Source: Skeletonema tropicum
Taxonomy: Eukaryota > Bacillariophyta > Thalassiosirophyceae > Thalassiosirales > Thalassiosiraceae
Assembly (NCBI GenBank): GCA_037178625.1
Contig: CM074135.1
Span: 2,730,001 to 2,794,000 of the forward strand
Length of the DNA: 64,000 nucleotides
Direction: 5' to 3'
This document shows positions 52,756 through 63,854 of the stretch, in pieces (within the stretch, counting starts at the first letter, position 1; the number at the start of each line of letters is the position of its first letter). The notes under the pieces were generated by a model. That model made no database searches, was not told the origin of the DNA, and was given only the letters and a program-made list of their open reading frames with translations. Made by a program: the position numbers and the translations under genes.

Positions 52756-55700
52756 GAGTAGGAGTAGGATGGAGAGCAATGTGATGGGTGGTGCAAGATT
52801 GTTTCCGGATGCCTCTAGGCGGCGGCGTTCGTTTATGTCGTTACATAAATAATGAGCAGATGAGGTTCTGAGTTTTTTACGCGTGAGCGCTAGCGGGAGT
52901 AGGTAAAGGGAGAGAGAAGAGCGACGGAGAAATAATGTCAGCTACAGATTCCTCCTGTACGTAGATGACGTTCTTTCGTGTAAACCTTTTACAACCTCAG
53001 TCCTTCGCTCGAATCCTCTGCCTTTCTTTCTGTCATCTCAATTCTCTACCATCTTCAATAAAGGGAGTCCGCTCCCTCTGGGACGAACAACTCTCGACTT
53101 ACGTCAGTAGCCTGGTGTGAGCTCTTCATCAAGCCAGGGCTCTGGCTCTGGATTGAATCGAATTTGGCTGGAGCTGGGGGGCACTCTCTAGACCCGTTTT
53201 GACCGAGACGATTACAGAAAAGTGCTATAATCAAGACCTAATCGATAGAGTTCGATGAGAGCTTTCCAGAACGTCACTGATCATCCTCATTGGAGACCAC
53301 TCTCTAGAGACGAGACACTTTCATGGATGCATTTGCTAGAAGTATATATGAATATATGAATATGAACGTGGTAATTCTTAACACTCTGTGCATATCTTAT
53401 TTTAGAAGTCTCTAAACGTGGTAATTCCTCTAAACTCAACCATTCACCCTCCAGAAACATAATTGGTATATCCGAATATTGCTGCGCAACTCCTCCATAC
53501 CCACACGAAAAATTTGGAATCTAGGTTGCCACAAATAGTCACAGCTACAGCTACAGTCTACAGCTATACATTCCACAGACACAGATCGATTCGCATGTCA
53601 TCACTCCTCCTTCACAAGGAGACCTTGTGGCCAATCACAAGAACAACTTTCGATACAAATGAATAATATTCAGTAAGATCTTCATTCCTCGATATAGTTG
53701 CCCAAAGCCTTGGCCAACCCAGATCTTCCCTCTCATTCTCTCATTGTCATTGAAATTGAACATCGTCCAAAAGCAAAAGATGCTTCTTCCAAAACGTGTA
53801 AGCTTTCATCTACATCCTCACAGTCCAGCAATGCATCATCCACCATGAAAGAGAACGTGGGAACAGAAGACCTTTCAAAGATTGTGGCAACATCTTTGAA
53901 ATTCTCAAGCTAATTTTACGATAAGTATGGCCGAGATGTTGAAGGCATGAAGAGCTCTGCTGCATTGTTGTGACATAAAATGAGACGCGATTTGCATGTG
54001 ATTTCTTCACTCTAAGTAAGCATCTCTTGATGACGAATCTTTCCTCCGCGCCGCCCCGCCCTCCACTCCAATGCCAATGACCATTGCTTCTCTTGCTGCA
54101 TTAATTGGGCATTGGGCTTCGGCACACGAGGAGATACACCGACGAGTGAGTAAAGAGAGCAGATAGCGGCGTTAGCGTATGCAGGTGTCTTTCGATAACT
54201 GTCCATCGCAGATCGTAGCTGATAAAAACACATCGACATCGTAGAAAAAAATAATGAGTAGGAGTAGGATTAGGAGAGAAGGTTTTTGAACAATGAGTAG
54301 CAATGTGATGGGTGGTGCAAGATTGTTTCCGGATGCCTCTAGGCAGCGGCGTTCGTCGTCGTCGTTACATAAATAATGAGCGAGATGAGGTTCTGAGTTT
54401 TTTACGCGTGAGCGCTAGCGGGAGTAGGTACGTGAGGAAGCGAGAAGAGCGACGTGCGTGAGCTCCCTTCCAACTAATAGTGTAACGACGGAGAAATAAT
54501 GTCAGCTACAGATTCCTCCTGTACGTAGATGACGTTCTTTCGTGTAAACCTTTTACAACCTCAGTCCTTCGCTCGAATCCTCTGCCTTTCTTTCTGTCAT
54601 CTCAATTCTCTACCATCTTCAATAAAGGGAGTCCGCTCCCTCTGGGACGAACAACTCTCGACTTACGTCAGTGTGAGCCCTGGTGTGAGCTCTTCATCAA
54701 GCCAGGGCTCTGGCTCTGGCTCTGGATTGAATCGAATTTGGCTGGAGCTGGGGGGCACTCTCTAGACCCGTTTTGACCGAGACGATTACAGAAAAGTGCT
54801 ATAATCAAGACCTAATCGATAGAGTTCGATGAGAGCTTTCCAGAACGTCACTGATCATCCTCATTGGAGACCACTCTCTATCTCTAGAGACGAAACACTT
54901 TCATGCATGCATTTGCTAGAAGTATATATGAATATATGAATATGAACGTGGTAATTCTTAACACTCTGTGCATATCTTATTTTAGAAGTCTCTAAACGTG
55001 GTAATTCCTCTAAAAACTCAACCATTCACCCCCCAGAAACATAATTGGTATATCCGAATATTGCTGCGCAACTCCTCCATACCCACACGAAAAATTTGGA
55101 ATCTAGGTTGCCACAAATAGACACAGCTACAGCTACAGTCTACAGCTATACATTCCACAGATCCATTCGCATTCGCATGTCATCACTCCTCCTTCACAAG
55201 GAGACCTTGTGGCCAATCACAAGAACAACTTTCGATACAAATGAATAATATTCAATAAGATCTTCATTCCTCGATATAGTTGCCCAAAGCCTTGGCCAAC
55301 CCAGATCTTCCCTCTCATTCTCTCATTGTCATTGAAATTGAACATCGTCCAAAAGCAAAAGATGCTTCTTCCAAAACGTGTAAGCTTTCATCTACATCCT
55401 CACAGTCCAGCAATGCATCATCCACCATGAAAGAGAACGTGGGAACAGAAGACCTTTCAAAGATTGTGGCAACATCTTTGAAATTCTCAAGCTAATTTTA
55501 CGATAAGTATGGCCGAGATGTTGAAGGCATGAAGAGCTCTGCTGCATTGTTGTGACATAAAATGAGACGCGATTTGCATGTGATTTCTTCACTCTAAGTA
55601 AGCATCTCTTGATGACGAATCTTTCCTCCGCGCCGCCCCGCCCTCCACTCCAATGCCAATGACCATTGCTTCTCTTGCTGCATTAATTGGGCATTGGGCT

Positions 55701-57590
55701 TCGGCACACGAGGAGATACACCGACGAGTGAGTAAAGAGAGCAGATAGCGGCGTTAGCGTATGCAGGTGTCTTTCGATAACTGTCCATCGCAGATCGTAG
55801 CTGATAAAAACACATCGACATCGTAGAAAAAAATAATGAGTAGGAGTAGGATTAGGAGAGAAGGTTTTTGAACAATGAGTAGCAATGTGATGGGTGGTGC
55901 AAGATTGTTTCCGGATGCCTCTAGGCAGCGGCGTTCGTCGTCGTCGTTACATAAATAATGAGCGAGATGAGGTTCTGAGTTTTTTACGCGTGAGCGCTAG
56001 CGGGAGTAGGTACGTGAGGAAGCGAGAAGAGCGACGTGCGTGAGCTCCCTTCCAACTAATAGTGTAACGACGGAGAAATAATGTCAGCTACAGATTCCTC
56101 CTGTACGTAGATGACGTTCTTTCGTGTAAACCTTTTACAACCTCAGTCCTTCGCTCGAATCCTCTGCCTTTCTTTCTGTCATCTCAATTCTCTACCATCT
56201 TCAATAAAGGGAGTCCGCTCCCTCTGGGACGAACAACTCTCGACTTACGTCAGTGTGAGCCCTGGTGTGAGCTCTTCATCAAGCCAGGGCTCTGGCTCTG
56301 GCTCTGGATTGAATCGAATTTGGCTGGAGCTGGGGGGCACTCTCTAGACCCGTTTTGACCGAGACGATTACAGAAAAGTGCTATAATCAAGACCTAATCG
56401 ATAGAGTTCGATGAGAGCTTTCCAGAACGTCACTGATCATCCTCATTGGAGACCACTCTCTATCTCTAGAGACGAAACACTTTCATGCATGCATTTGCTA
56501 GAAGTATATATGAATATATGAATATGAACGTGGTAATTCTTAACACTCTGTGCATATCTTATTTTAGAAGTCTCTAAACGTGGTAATTCCTCTAAAAACT
56601 CAACCATTCACCCCCCAGAAACATAATTGGTATATCCGAATATTGCTGCGCAACTCCTCCATACCCACACGAAAAATTTGGAATCTAGGTTGCCACAAAT
56701 AGACACAGCTACAGCTACAGTCTACAGCTATACATTCCACAGATCCATTCGCAGTCGCATGTCATCACTCCTCCTTCACAAGGAGACCTTGTGGCCAATC
56801 ACAAGAACAACTTTCGATACAAATGAATAATATTCAATAAGATCTTCATTCCTCGATATAGTTGCCCAAAGCCTTGGCCAACCCAGATCTTCCCTCTCAT
56901 TCTCTCATTGTCATTGAAATTGAACATCGTCCAAAAGCAAAAGATGCTTCTTCCAAAACGTGTAAGCTTTCATCTACATCCTCACAGTCTAAGCAATGCA
57001 TCATCCACCATGAAAGAGAACGTGGGAACAGAAGACCTTTCAAAGATTGTGGCAACATCTTTGAAATTCTCAAGCTATAATTTTATGATATGGCCGAGAT
57101 GTTGAAGGCATGAAGAGCTTTGCTGCATTGTTGTGACATGAAACCCGCTTGAGACGCGATTTGCATGTGATTTCTTCACTCTAAGTAAGCATCTCTTGAT
57201 GACGAATCTTTCCTCCGCGCCGCCCCGCCCGACACAAAATATGGGGTCTTCTTAGCCATCTACAGATACTTTTCTTGTTTAAATACCAGTGATACGTAGT
57301 TTACCGTACATAGCACAGAAATAACCTAAAGCCCCACGTACATAATCGTATTGTAGCCAAGAAGCTGCATGCGTGCCCTCCACCCCAATGCCAATGACCA
57401 TTGCTTCTCTTGCTGCATTGGGCATTGGGCTTCGGGCAAGGTGAAAGAGAGGCTTCGGGCGCGCCTATGTATTCACGAGGAGATACACCGAGGAGTGAGT
57501 AAAGAGAGCAGTGGATAGCGGCGTTAGCGTATGTAGGTGTCTTTCGGCAGATCGTAGCTGAATACAAATACACATCAGTAGAACAAAATA
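52756..57590. repeat. Tandem array of a ~1.58-kb intergenic unit, three copies
   Basis: The motif GAGTAGGAGTAGGAT marks unit starts at 52756, 54256 and 55838. Units 2 and 3 have a period of exactly 1582 bp and are nearly identical. Unit 1 is about 82 bp shorter, mainly through a gap near 52905. Unit 3 carries an extra ~147 bp at about 57231-57377 and ends at the start codon of the kinase-like gene (57591). Small frames repeated three times (66-78 codons) are not supported as genes. The array is bounded on the left by the 5' side of the BspA-like gene, so it is an amplified divergent intergenic region. Confidence 0.92.
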
Positions 57591-58931
57591 ATGACCAGCA
57601 ACGAAAGACGAACACGAGCTGCTAGTCCATTATCAGATTCATGCCGAATCTCCACAGTGACAGCACTACCTGCATTCCTACTATTCTTGATAGTAGTTTC
57701 ATGTACATCCATCTACATCACACTCTCCCTCCTGAACAAAAATGCATCGGTACTGCAACACGCCGAGCACAGCATGCTACGACCTGCTGCTGGAAAGCGA
57801 CATATTAGAATACGAAGAAATTTTCCATATCCTCGAACCATTACAATTGACGGATCCAAATTACACCATGATGGTGATGATTACGACAGCGACAGTCCAT
57901 CAAAACCATTGAAATCCATCCACCCCAAATCCTCCAAAACACGCTCCTCCTACGACTACCGTGATCCCCTCTACGAAAACGACTGCATCCCCATGCAATC
58001 GTGGCAAGAAACCTCCTTCCCCACCTGTAGCACAATTCACGAATTAGACTTTTATTCCAAATCTCGAACGGGGGAATTTGCATTTGTAACTTCTGGGGGA
58101 TACAATGATATTTTTAGTTTGGAGGATGTTCATAGAGAGATTGATCCAAAGTTGGCAATTAAGATATTGCAAGAGGGGACTAGTTATACCGATCGGAATT
58201 TTGATAGGGTACGGAGAGATGGGTTGATATTGGAACGGTCTACCAAGAGTGATTTTGTTTTGGATGTGTATGGATTTTGTGGGTTTTTGGTATTAGTTCC
58301 ATTTACGGAGGAAGGGAACTTGTCAAAAATAATACGACAGGGAGGTGATGGAAAATTGTCATCAATGAAGAAATTACAATATGCATACGAGGTTACCGCA
58401 GGGTTGGCAGCGGTGCATGATATAGATGGGGAAAAGTTATCAGCGGTAACTCAAGGCGATTTAAAGGCAGATCAATATCTATTCATGGATGGAATGTTGA
58501 AAATTGGGGATTTCAATCGAGGGAGATTTCTCCGAAGGAATTCCACTGCTCCGGATACAGCGTGTACGTATACCATTGGGGTGAATGATGGTGCCTATCG
58601 AAGTCCAGAGGAGTACAAGTATCTTCCTCAAACGTCGGCAATTGATGTTTGGGCGGTGGGGTCATTGATGTATCACATTTTGCATCGATATGAAGTTTGG
58701 GATGAAATTAAAACTATTGAAGAGGCACAGCAGAGAGTAATGGATGGGGAGCTTCCAAAGATTGCGGATACGTACAGGAAAAGTGATGATCCTGCGATTC
58801 AAGCAATTTTGAGCGCTATTGATATGTGCTATGTTTACGATCCTGAAAAGAGGGCAAAGGCATGGGAAGTTTCGTCGTTTTTGAAGAAGGAGCTTGATAA
58901 AATCAAACGGGCCAAGAAAGAGGAATCATAA
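57591..58931 (+). CDS. Type II membrane protein kinase-like protein
   Basis: 446 residues, no intron needed. A cytosolic N-terminus precedes one membrane helix at about 26-47 (LPAFLLFLIVVSCTSIYIT). A luminal or external basic/Ser stem follows, then a kinase-like domain from about 160. It keeps LAIKIL (Lys 191), a catalytic-loop variant TQGDLKADQYLF (Asp 290) in place of HRDLKxxN, and DFN (Asp 307) in place of DFG. The activation region leads to YRSPEEY, matching the APE/P-E site. From memory diatoms have many secretory-pathway kinases with DFNR. It may act in the Golgi on secreted proteins or be a pseudokinase. The start codon lies at the very edge of the tandem array. Confidence 0.8.
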   Translation: MTSNERRTRAASPLSDSCRISTVTALPAFLLFLIVVSCTSIYITLSLLNKNASVLQHAEHSMLRPAAGKRHIRIRRNFPYPRTITIDGSKLHHDGDDYDSDSPSKPLKSIHPKSSKTRSSYDYRDPLYENDCIPMQSWQETSFPTCSTIHELDFYSKSRTGEFAFVTSGGYNDIFSLEDVHREIDPKLAIKILQEGTSYTDRNFDRVRRDGLILERSTKSDFVLDVYGFCGFLVLVPFTEEGNLSKIIRQGGDGKLSSMKKLQYAYEVTAGLAAVHDIDGEKLSAVTQGDLKADQYLFMDGMLKIGDFNRGRFLRRNSTAPDTACTYTIGVNDGAYRSPEEYKYLPQTSAIDVWAVGSLMYHILHRYEVWDEIKTIEEAQQRVMDGELPKIADTYRKSDDPAIQAILSAIDMCYVYDPEKRAKAWEVSSFLKKELDKIKRAKKEES

Positions 58932-59003
58932 TTGAAGTTATCATTAAGCACTTCCGTCTCTGTTCCTCACTGAATTCTATTTTGTACTGCAGAGTTGCAT
59001 CGT
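58932..59003. other. Short convergent spacer
   Basis: Seventy-two bases between the convergent kinase-like and rhodanese genes; their 3' untranslated regions must overlap or be very short. Confidence 0.5.
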
Positions 59004-59823
59004 CTATGAAAACCACTCATTTGATCCTCCCATATAATCCAAGATATCCGTGTATCCAGCCATCTTGGCCAACTGACCAGCTTGCTGAGATCGAATCCCC
59101 GCCTTGCATCTAGACCGAAGAGTATGGTATTCAATAGTCAGTGTATATTCTTAGAGTGAAGTGATAAACAACACGGACAATGCAAAATGCAATGAGAGTA
59201 ACTTACGAAAACACCAACGTCTCATCCAACCCCGGCTTATCAAACCCAAACTCCGCCTTAAAATCCTCCTCTTCCATCGCTAACGCCCCCTGCGCAATAT
59301 ACGGCAATGGTAACGTCTCCACACAATCATTTAATTTCCCCGTGTAGGCAATTTCATCCTCACCACGCACGTCGATAATCACGTAGCCACTTTCTTCACG
59401 GCTGGTGGAGGAGACATCTTCGATGATTTCAGTCATGGCTTCTTTGTTGATTCGGGGGATGGCTTCGCTTTCTCCACCGAAGAATGAGCTCATTTGTCGT
59501 GTAGTGGTGGTTGTGGTGGAGAGGCGTTCACTAGTACTAGTTTGTTTGGATGGTGTGACGACGAGTGGTGGACGGTTTTGATGCTTATTTTTCAATGATT
59601 GATTGCTGCTGTAGGCTGAAGGACAAAATGCCAACACTGAAGAACGACGAGAGGATGATGATGCTCCAGCGGCACGGCTGCTTGTTGCAGCTGTTAGGAC
59701 TACTACTCTACGCCACATAATCATCATGTTGTTGTTGTTAGTTGTTGTAGTTGTTAGTTGTGATGAGTGATGAGAGATGAGTAGTGATGGATCCCGCCAA
59801 AAATCTCCGCCGGGAATCATCAA
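59004..59823 (-). CDS. Rhodanese-domain sulfurtransferase, probably organellar
   Basis: Two exons, complement of 59004-59109 and 59207-59823, give 240 residues in register (GTAAGT and TCTAG borders). The rhodanese domain shows YVIIDVRGEDEIAYTGKL, a central helix-strand part, and LVFSCKAGIRSQQAGQLAKM, with the active-site Cys loop CKAGIR. It ends GYTDILDYMGGSNEWFS, the usual GY--YxGG-xxW finish. The intron splits the Ser codon just before the catalytic Cys. The N-terminus is Ser/Thr/Arg-rich; the inner start MIMWRRVVVLTAATSSRAAG would make a good mitochondrial presequence, so the true start may lie ~35 codons in. Single-domain rhodaneses transfer sulfane sulfur to acceptors such as cyanide or thiols. 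Confidence 0.88.
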
Positions 59824-59988
59824 GAGAGCACATCATGACATAAACCAAGCCACACACACAAGGTCATTGATTCTTGTCGATGCATGCCTGTTCATTGTTT
59901 CTTGCCGATGCGTGCCTGTCCATGAACTCATTGATACATGCAACTTTTGAGAATAGATTCGAGCACGTAAGGGAGTATCTTAAATAAT

Positions 59989-60879
59989 TTAATGGTATGA
60001 TGTAATATCCTGCATCCAAACTGGTGTGCTGCTTCGCTCTCTCCCCATACCCATAGACAGAGAGAAAGAGGCATGCACACTAATACTTGCACGTTCATTT
60101 ACATAGGTACGTTGCGGTAGCACTCGAGATGGGGAATAGACTACTTGTGAATGCACTGCAGAAGCAGAACAAGACGGAACAAACCTTGGCAGCTCAGGGT
60201 ACTCGGTACAAGCAACAGCAACAGCAGAGGCAGAGGATGAATGAAATGTTATAGCTGATGATGATGATGATGATGAAGATGCTGGTGATAGAGGTGGCGG
60301 GGCTACATTGATGACGTCTTCTTTCAAGTCTTCCGCCAGTATGGCTGCTGCTGCATTGGCATCCTCCTCGGCAATTTTCCTTGAGTGCAGCATCGCTTCC
60401 GTTGTACTTTCTCTGTACATACATGCCAGCTTGCTTCTATTTCTATTATTTGTCTTGTGTAGATTCTGGTGCTCTTCTACTAAATTGGTGGCATTAGATC
60501 GAAACCACTCAAGCCTACGAGCTTTGGAGGTATCAGTGTAATGTTCCATGCCTCGTAACGACTCTCCAATGATCTCATAATGGGCGGGATGGCAATTGTA
60601 GACAATTTCGCTGCGCTTAGAAGGTGTGGGTTTTCCTGGAAGTGTCTTGATATGATGGAGTATGGCTAGGTTTTTGGCTCGCTTCTTCATTGCGCAGAGT
60701 TCCTCTTCTGTGATCCAAGAGGACTGAGCCATCAGATTATGACTTTTGGCAAAGCTGCGCAGTTTAACTTTTGATGAAAACGAGACCGTCTTCTTCTTAA
60801 CGATGCACCGTCTCTTGCAAGACCGCTTGGATGAATCTCTGAGTGCATATTGATAGCTTCGTGTCACCTTCATCTTCAT
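59989..60879 (-). CDS. RGMEH-type diatom family protein, copy A2
   Basis: Like the copy at 33831-34661, with the same start MKMKVTRSYQYALR and core RGMEHYTDTSKARRLEWFRS. The frame is open farther upstream to 60984. It differs by scattered substitutions and by longer Ser and Ala-Val runs in the C-terminal tail (SSSSSSSSAITFHSSSAS), so it is ~20 residues longer. It is intact. Both flanks are also duplicated. Function unknown. Confidence 0.7.
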   Translation of the reverse strand: MKMKVTRSYQYALRDSSKRSCKRRCIVKKKTVSFSSKVKLRSFAKSHNLMAQSSWITEEELCAMKKRAKNLAILHHIKTLPGKPTPSKRSEIVYNCHPAHYEIIGESLRGMEHYTDTSKARRLEWFRSNATNLVEEHQNLHKTNNRNRSKLACMYRESTTEAMLHSRKIAEEDANAAAAILAEDLKEDVINVAPPPLSPASSSSSSSSAITFHSSSASAVAVACTEYPELPRFVPSCSASAVHSQVVYSPSRVLPQRTYVNERASISVHASFSLSMGMGRERSSTPVWMQDITSYH

Positions 60880-61962
60880 GATGAACTCTGATAATGATAA
60901 TGGAGGAAGGAATATCAACAGCAATGGCTCGTCTGTGTTATGTGCATCTTCTTGATCCGGCTTCACGACCAGCAAGGTTAGCAAAGGCTAAGGATATAGC
61001 AAAAAATATATCTCAAGTATATAGCCTCACCTCGGCATTACAAATTACTTAGTAAGTTGTGAGTTCTATTTTGTGAGCGAGTGCAAAGGCCTACTCTCTA
61101 GGCCTACTCCTTACTACCAATGTTGCTCGTTGCTGAGCATTGTATGATCGTAAGAATTCTTGGGAATGCGCCAGAAACAAGATATGTAGCTAATCGTGAT
61201 CCTACCTATCATAAGTATGCTACTACTCGTGATCCTTTCAACAATAAATAGCAAGACATGATAGCTAATCGTGATCCTACTACTTATCCTACTCGTGATC
61301 CTATATTATGTATCAAATTTTGATCTTTGAAATGATCGTCACCCTGTGTGAGTTGTTCCTGATCACGTCTAAGACCCGGATTTAAGGTTTTTCTTTGAGG
61401 GAAAAATAATCATTTTTGAATGGGGTACACAGTTGGCGTTGTTGCAAGCTGATCATGCAACCATAGCTTTTCTTCTCTTCATGAGTTCATTAATTGAAAT
61501 AACTAGTAAAGGGGTAAACCTTTTCCTTGCCTCTAGCCATTGCGTGGGGGGTTACTTTGCATAGTCCATGCACCGGTATTCTGGTGTCAATGGGGCAGAA
61601 GAGACGAAAATTACGTCAGACGTGTCTCATTTGATAGGGGTCTATCCTGCTTTATTTGGGGGGATTACCCCCGGTTTTCCCCCAGAGGACGCTAAGTAGT
61701 TAGCTAAAATCAGTGATTTTGTTCTAAAGTTAGTCTCTAAATATCGGGGGTCTCCCCGTGGTCCCCCTATCTATCCAAGGACTTGGACAATTACATGTCT
61801 CTTTATGGAGAAGGAGTATTTTTCTCACGACTTACAACGGTGAATTAATGTGTCGGAGTCGATAAGAGAGAAGTAGGTACAAGGCATCTTTGTAGTGTGT
61901 AGTGCATCTCTGCAATTTGTTCTAGCATCTCATAATTTTTTGCGTTCAAAACTTAGCCAACA
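60880..61962. repeat. Mosaic repeat segment linking A2 and B2
   Basis: About 60880-61370 matches upstream DNA of copy A1 and, inverted, 29126-29745, with four CGTGATCCT units. About 61365-61575 is the inverted form of 37805-38018. A third copy of the ~140-bp repeat lies at 61634-61778. Short CTCACAACTCACAACGGTGA-like phrases also occur at 37.5-37.7 and 42.3 kb. Together it looks like a compacted rearrangement of the 34-43 kb region. Confidence 0.8.
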
Positions 61963-62445
61963 ATGGTCGATCAGCTCATCGTAGACTTCCCCACTCACCG
62001 GAACCGATCCAGAAGATCGGTACAGTTTGCCGAAATTACAGAGACTCACATTGTTGACCGTCACGAGAACAATGAAAACGTTGATCGGCACGATCTCTGG
62101 TACAACAAGATGGACTATTCCCGCATGAGGCTTGCCCTGAAGAATTCCATCATTGAGGTTCGAGCGAAGGCCTCAGTTGGAGTTCCTGTTAGTTACTCTG
62201 CCTCTGGAGCTGGCCATGTCTGCCTGGTTGGCATCGAGCATCTCCTCACTCCAGCGACTGTTCTTGACGTTAAGACCTGTCGACGACGATGCACCCGTGC
62301 GGTCCTTCAAGAACAAGCGAGGCAAGCTATGAATGCATCTGACAGATGTGGATGGGATGATATCGCAATTGCTTCACTAGTTGAGACGAGAAGGACTGCC
62401 TTCAGAGCACGGCAGCTTGGCAAGCTTCACCGTGAATCCATCTAA
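61963..62445 (+). CDS. RGLEH-type diatom family protein, copy B2
   Basis: 160 residues, the near twin of 42523-43005. It has GIEHLLTP where the other copy has GIKHLLTP, closer to the family's RGLEH core as I recall it, and TVLDVKT for AARDVKT. The surrounding DNA, from about 61860 to 62690, is also duplicated. Intact frame; function unknown. Confidence 0.7.
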   Translation: MVDQLIVDFPTHRNRSRRSVQFAEITETHIVDRHENNENVDRHDLWYNKMDYSRMRLALKNSIIEVRAKASVGVPVSYSASGAGHVCLVGIEHLLTPATVLDVKTCRRRCTRAVLQEQARQAMNASDRCGWDDIAIASLVETRRTAFRARQLGKLHRESI

Positions 62446-62707
62446 AGGCCTATTTTCCACAAGGCTGTACCAAAATGTAGGACAATTTTAATCATTGTGT
62501 AAATTAATGATAGCTTAGATGAATCTCCTGTTCATCCTCAGATATGAACTTCTTCTCTAGTAATAATCAAACACAAATGATACGTGTTCACAACCACTCT
62601 ACATCTTAATATTATGCGACTGTATTCTGAGCGACTCTTCCCTTTTCCTGTGATTCAAACCACAAAAATCCTGCCAGGAGTGTAGTGGTAGTCGGAGTAC
62701 AATTGCC
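62446..62707. other. Duplicated downstream flank of copy B2
   Basis: Matches 43006-43240 up to about 62690, where similarity ends and the next frame begins. Confidence 0.6.
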
Positions 62708-63214
62708 TTGATCTGTGCATTCATCGAAGAACGACTCTGTTGTGTCAACCAATCTCGCCGACATCTACAGAATATCGTCCAATATTATGCCTCCTCACCC
62801 AAAAAGCTCAAGCGAAACGGTCCGAGCACCAATGCCAATGCGCCGGCGGAGACGGCCGATAAGATTGCCGCACCCGAAACGACTACCAATGCCGAAGGTA
62901 GAATCATCGATGACCACCTTTTCGATGTTATCGAACGTACGTCAACACTTGGTGGAATGAGCAACAAACTGACCTTGAGAATTTTAGGATTCCTTGGCTA
63001 CTTACAAAGATATCATGCAAGAAAGTTAGTGTTGCGACAAGGACTACATACGATGGTTCCCATCCCGCCAAAAATGAGCGTTAATCAGGCTAAATCACAC
63101 AAATCCAGGCTAAATCCTAGAGAAATCCCATATGTGGTTGTTGGCGTAGTGAAGCGCTGCACTGTCAATGAGCTCTATATTTATGACTTGGTACGAACAA
63201 TGATACATGGTTAA
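62708..63214 (+). CDS. Hypothetical protein
   Basis: A 168-codon open frame starting just after the end of the duplicated block. It includes a Lys/Asn-rich linker (SSPKKLKRNGPSTNANAP), a leucine-rich helix around KLTLRILGFLGYLQRYHARK and a basic C-terminal part. No domain was recognised. It has a plausible amino-acid composition but could be a non-coding frame or a fragment of a larger gene. Confidence 0.35.
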   Translation: MICAFIEERLCCVNQSRRHLQNIVQYYASSPKKLKRNGPSTNANAPAETADKIAAPETTTNAEGRIIDDHLFDVIERTSTLGGMSNKLTLRILGFLGYLQRYHARKLVLRQGLHTMVPIPPKMSVNQAKSHKSRLNPREIPYVVVGVVKRCTVNELYIYDLVRTMIHG

Positions 63215-63854
63215 CTCGCTTGCAATAGTAATCCTGATCAAAACGAAGGAGCAGTTCTCGAACTGAAGTAATGGGAGGAGCAGTTGAACAATTAATATCT
63301 AGAGATAAAGGGATGATAGAGTATACATTTGTAAGTAATCCTACTCAATAGATATTTACAACAACTTACTAACACTACATATTTCATCCGTGTTGACTAG
63401 ATAACGAGTCCAGGAATCCTGACTCGCCTAATATCTAGCCCAAGCGGGCGTAAGCCTTTGTAGTCGGTCTGATAGACTGGGCAGGCCCTCTCACGCAAAG
63501 CTCCATGTCGGGTGCGTAATCGCAATCTCACTGTCGCTTTACCTATGCAAAATTAGTGATTCATCCCCATCTTCCTCTTCCTTACCACGTTTGGCCTGAC
63601 AAAAAGAGAAAGAGTTCAAAAGCACCGTAGCTTCCAGGAGTTCTCGATACGTTAAATATGATTATGTAGACAGTCAAAATTTTATCACAGCAGTCTTCTG
63701 TCACTTCTGGCATCTTTTGCTGCTACGAGACTCACCACTCTCAATTCCCACTACTTCTCGTTATACATCATCCATTGCGGCCAGCACAGGATCTTGAGCT
63801 CCTTCAAAAATGATCTTTGTTGCTGTATGCATTCTCTCCTATTCACTGAAGATA
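63215..63854. other. Intergenic or 3' exons of the edge gene
   Basis: No independent gene. A minus-strand stretch at about 63540-63600 preceded by TTTTTGTCAG could encode AKRGKEEEDGDESLILHR as a 3' exon of the coiled-coil gene at the window edge, but no matching donor was confirmed. Confidence 0.35.

Noticed and set aside
53463..57105. Three repeated sets of 65-78-codon frames in the 1.58-kb array
   Set aside because: They repeat only because the DNA is duplicated; the third copy shifts frame, no domain is seen, and opposite-strand frames are just as long.
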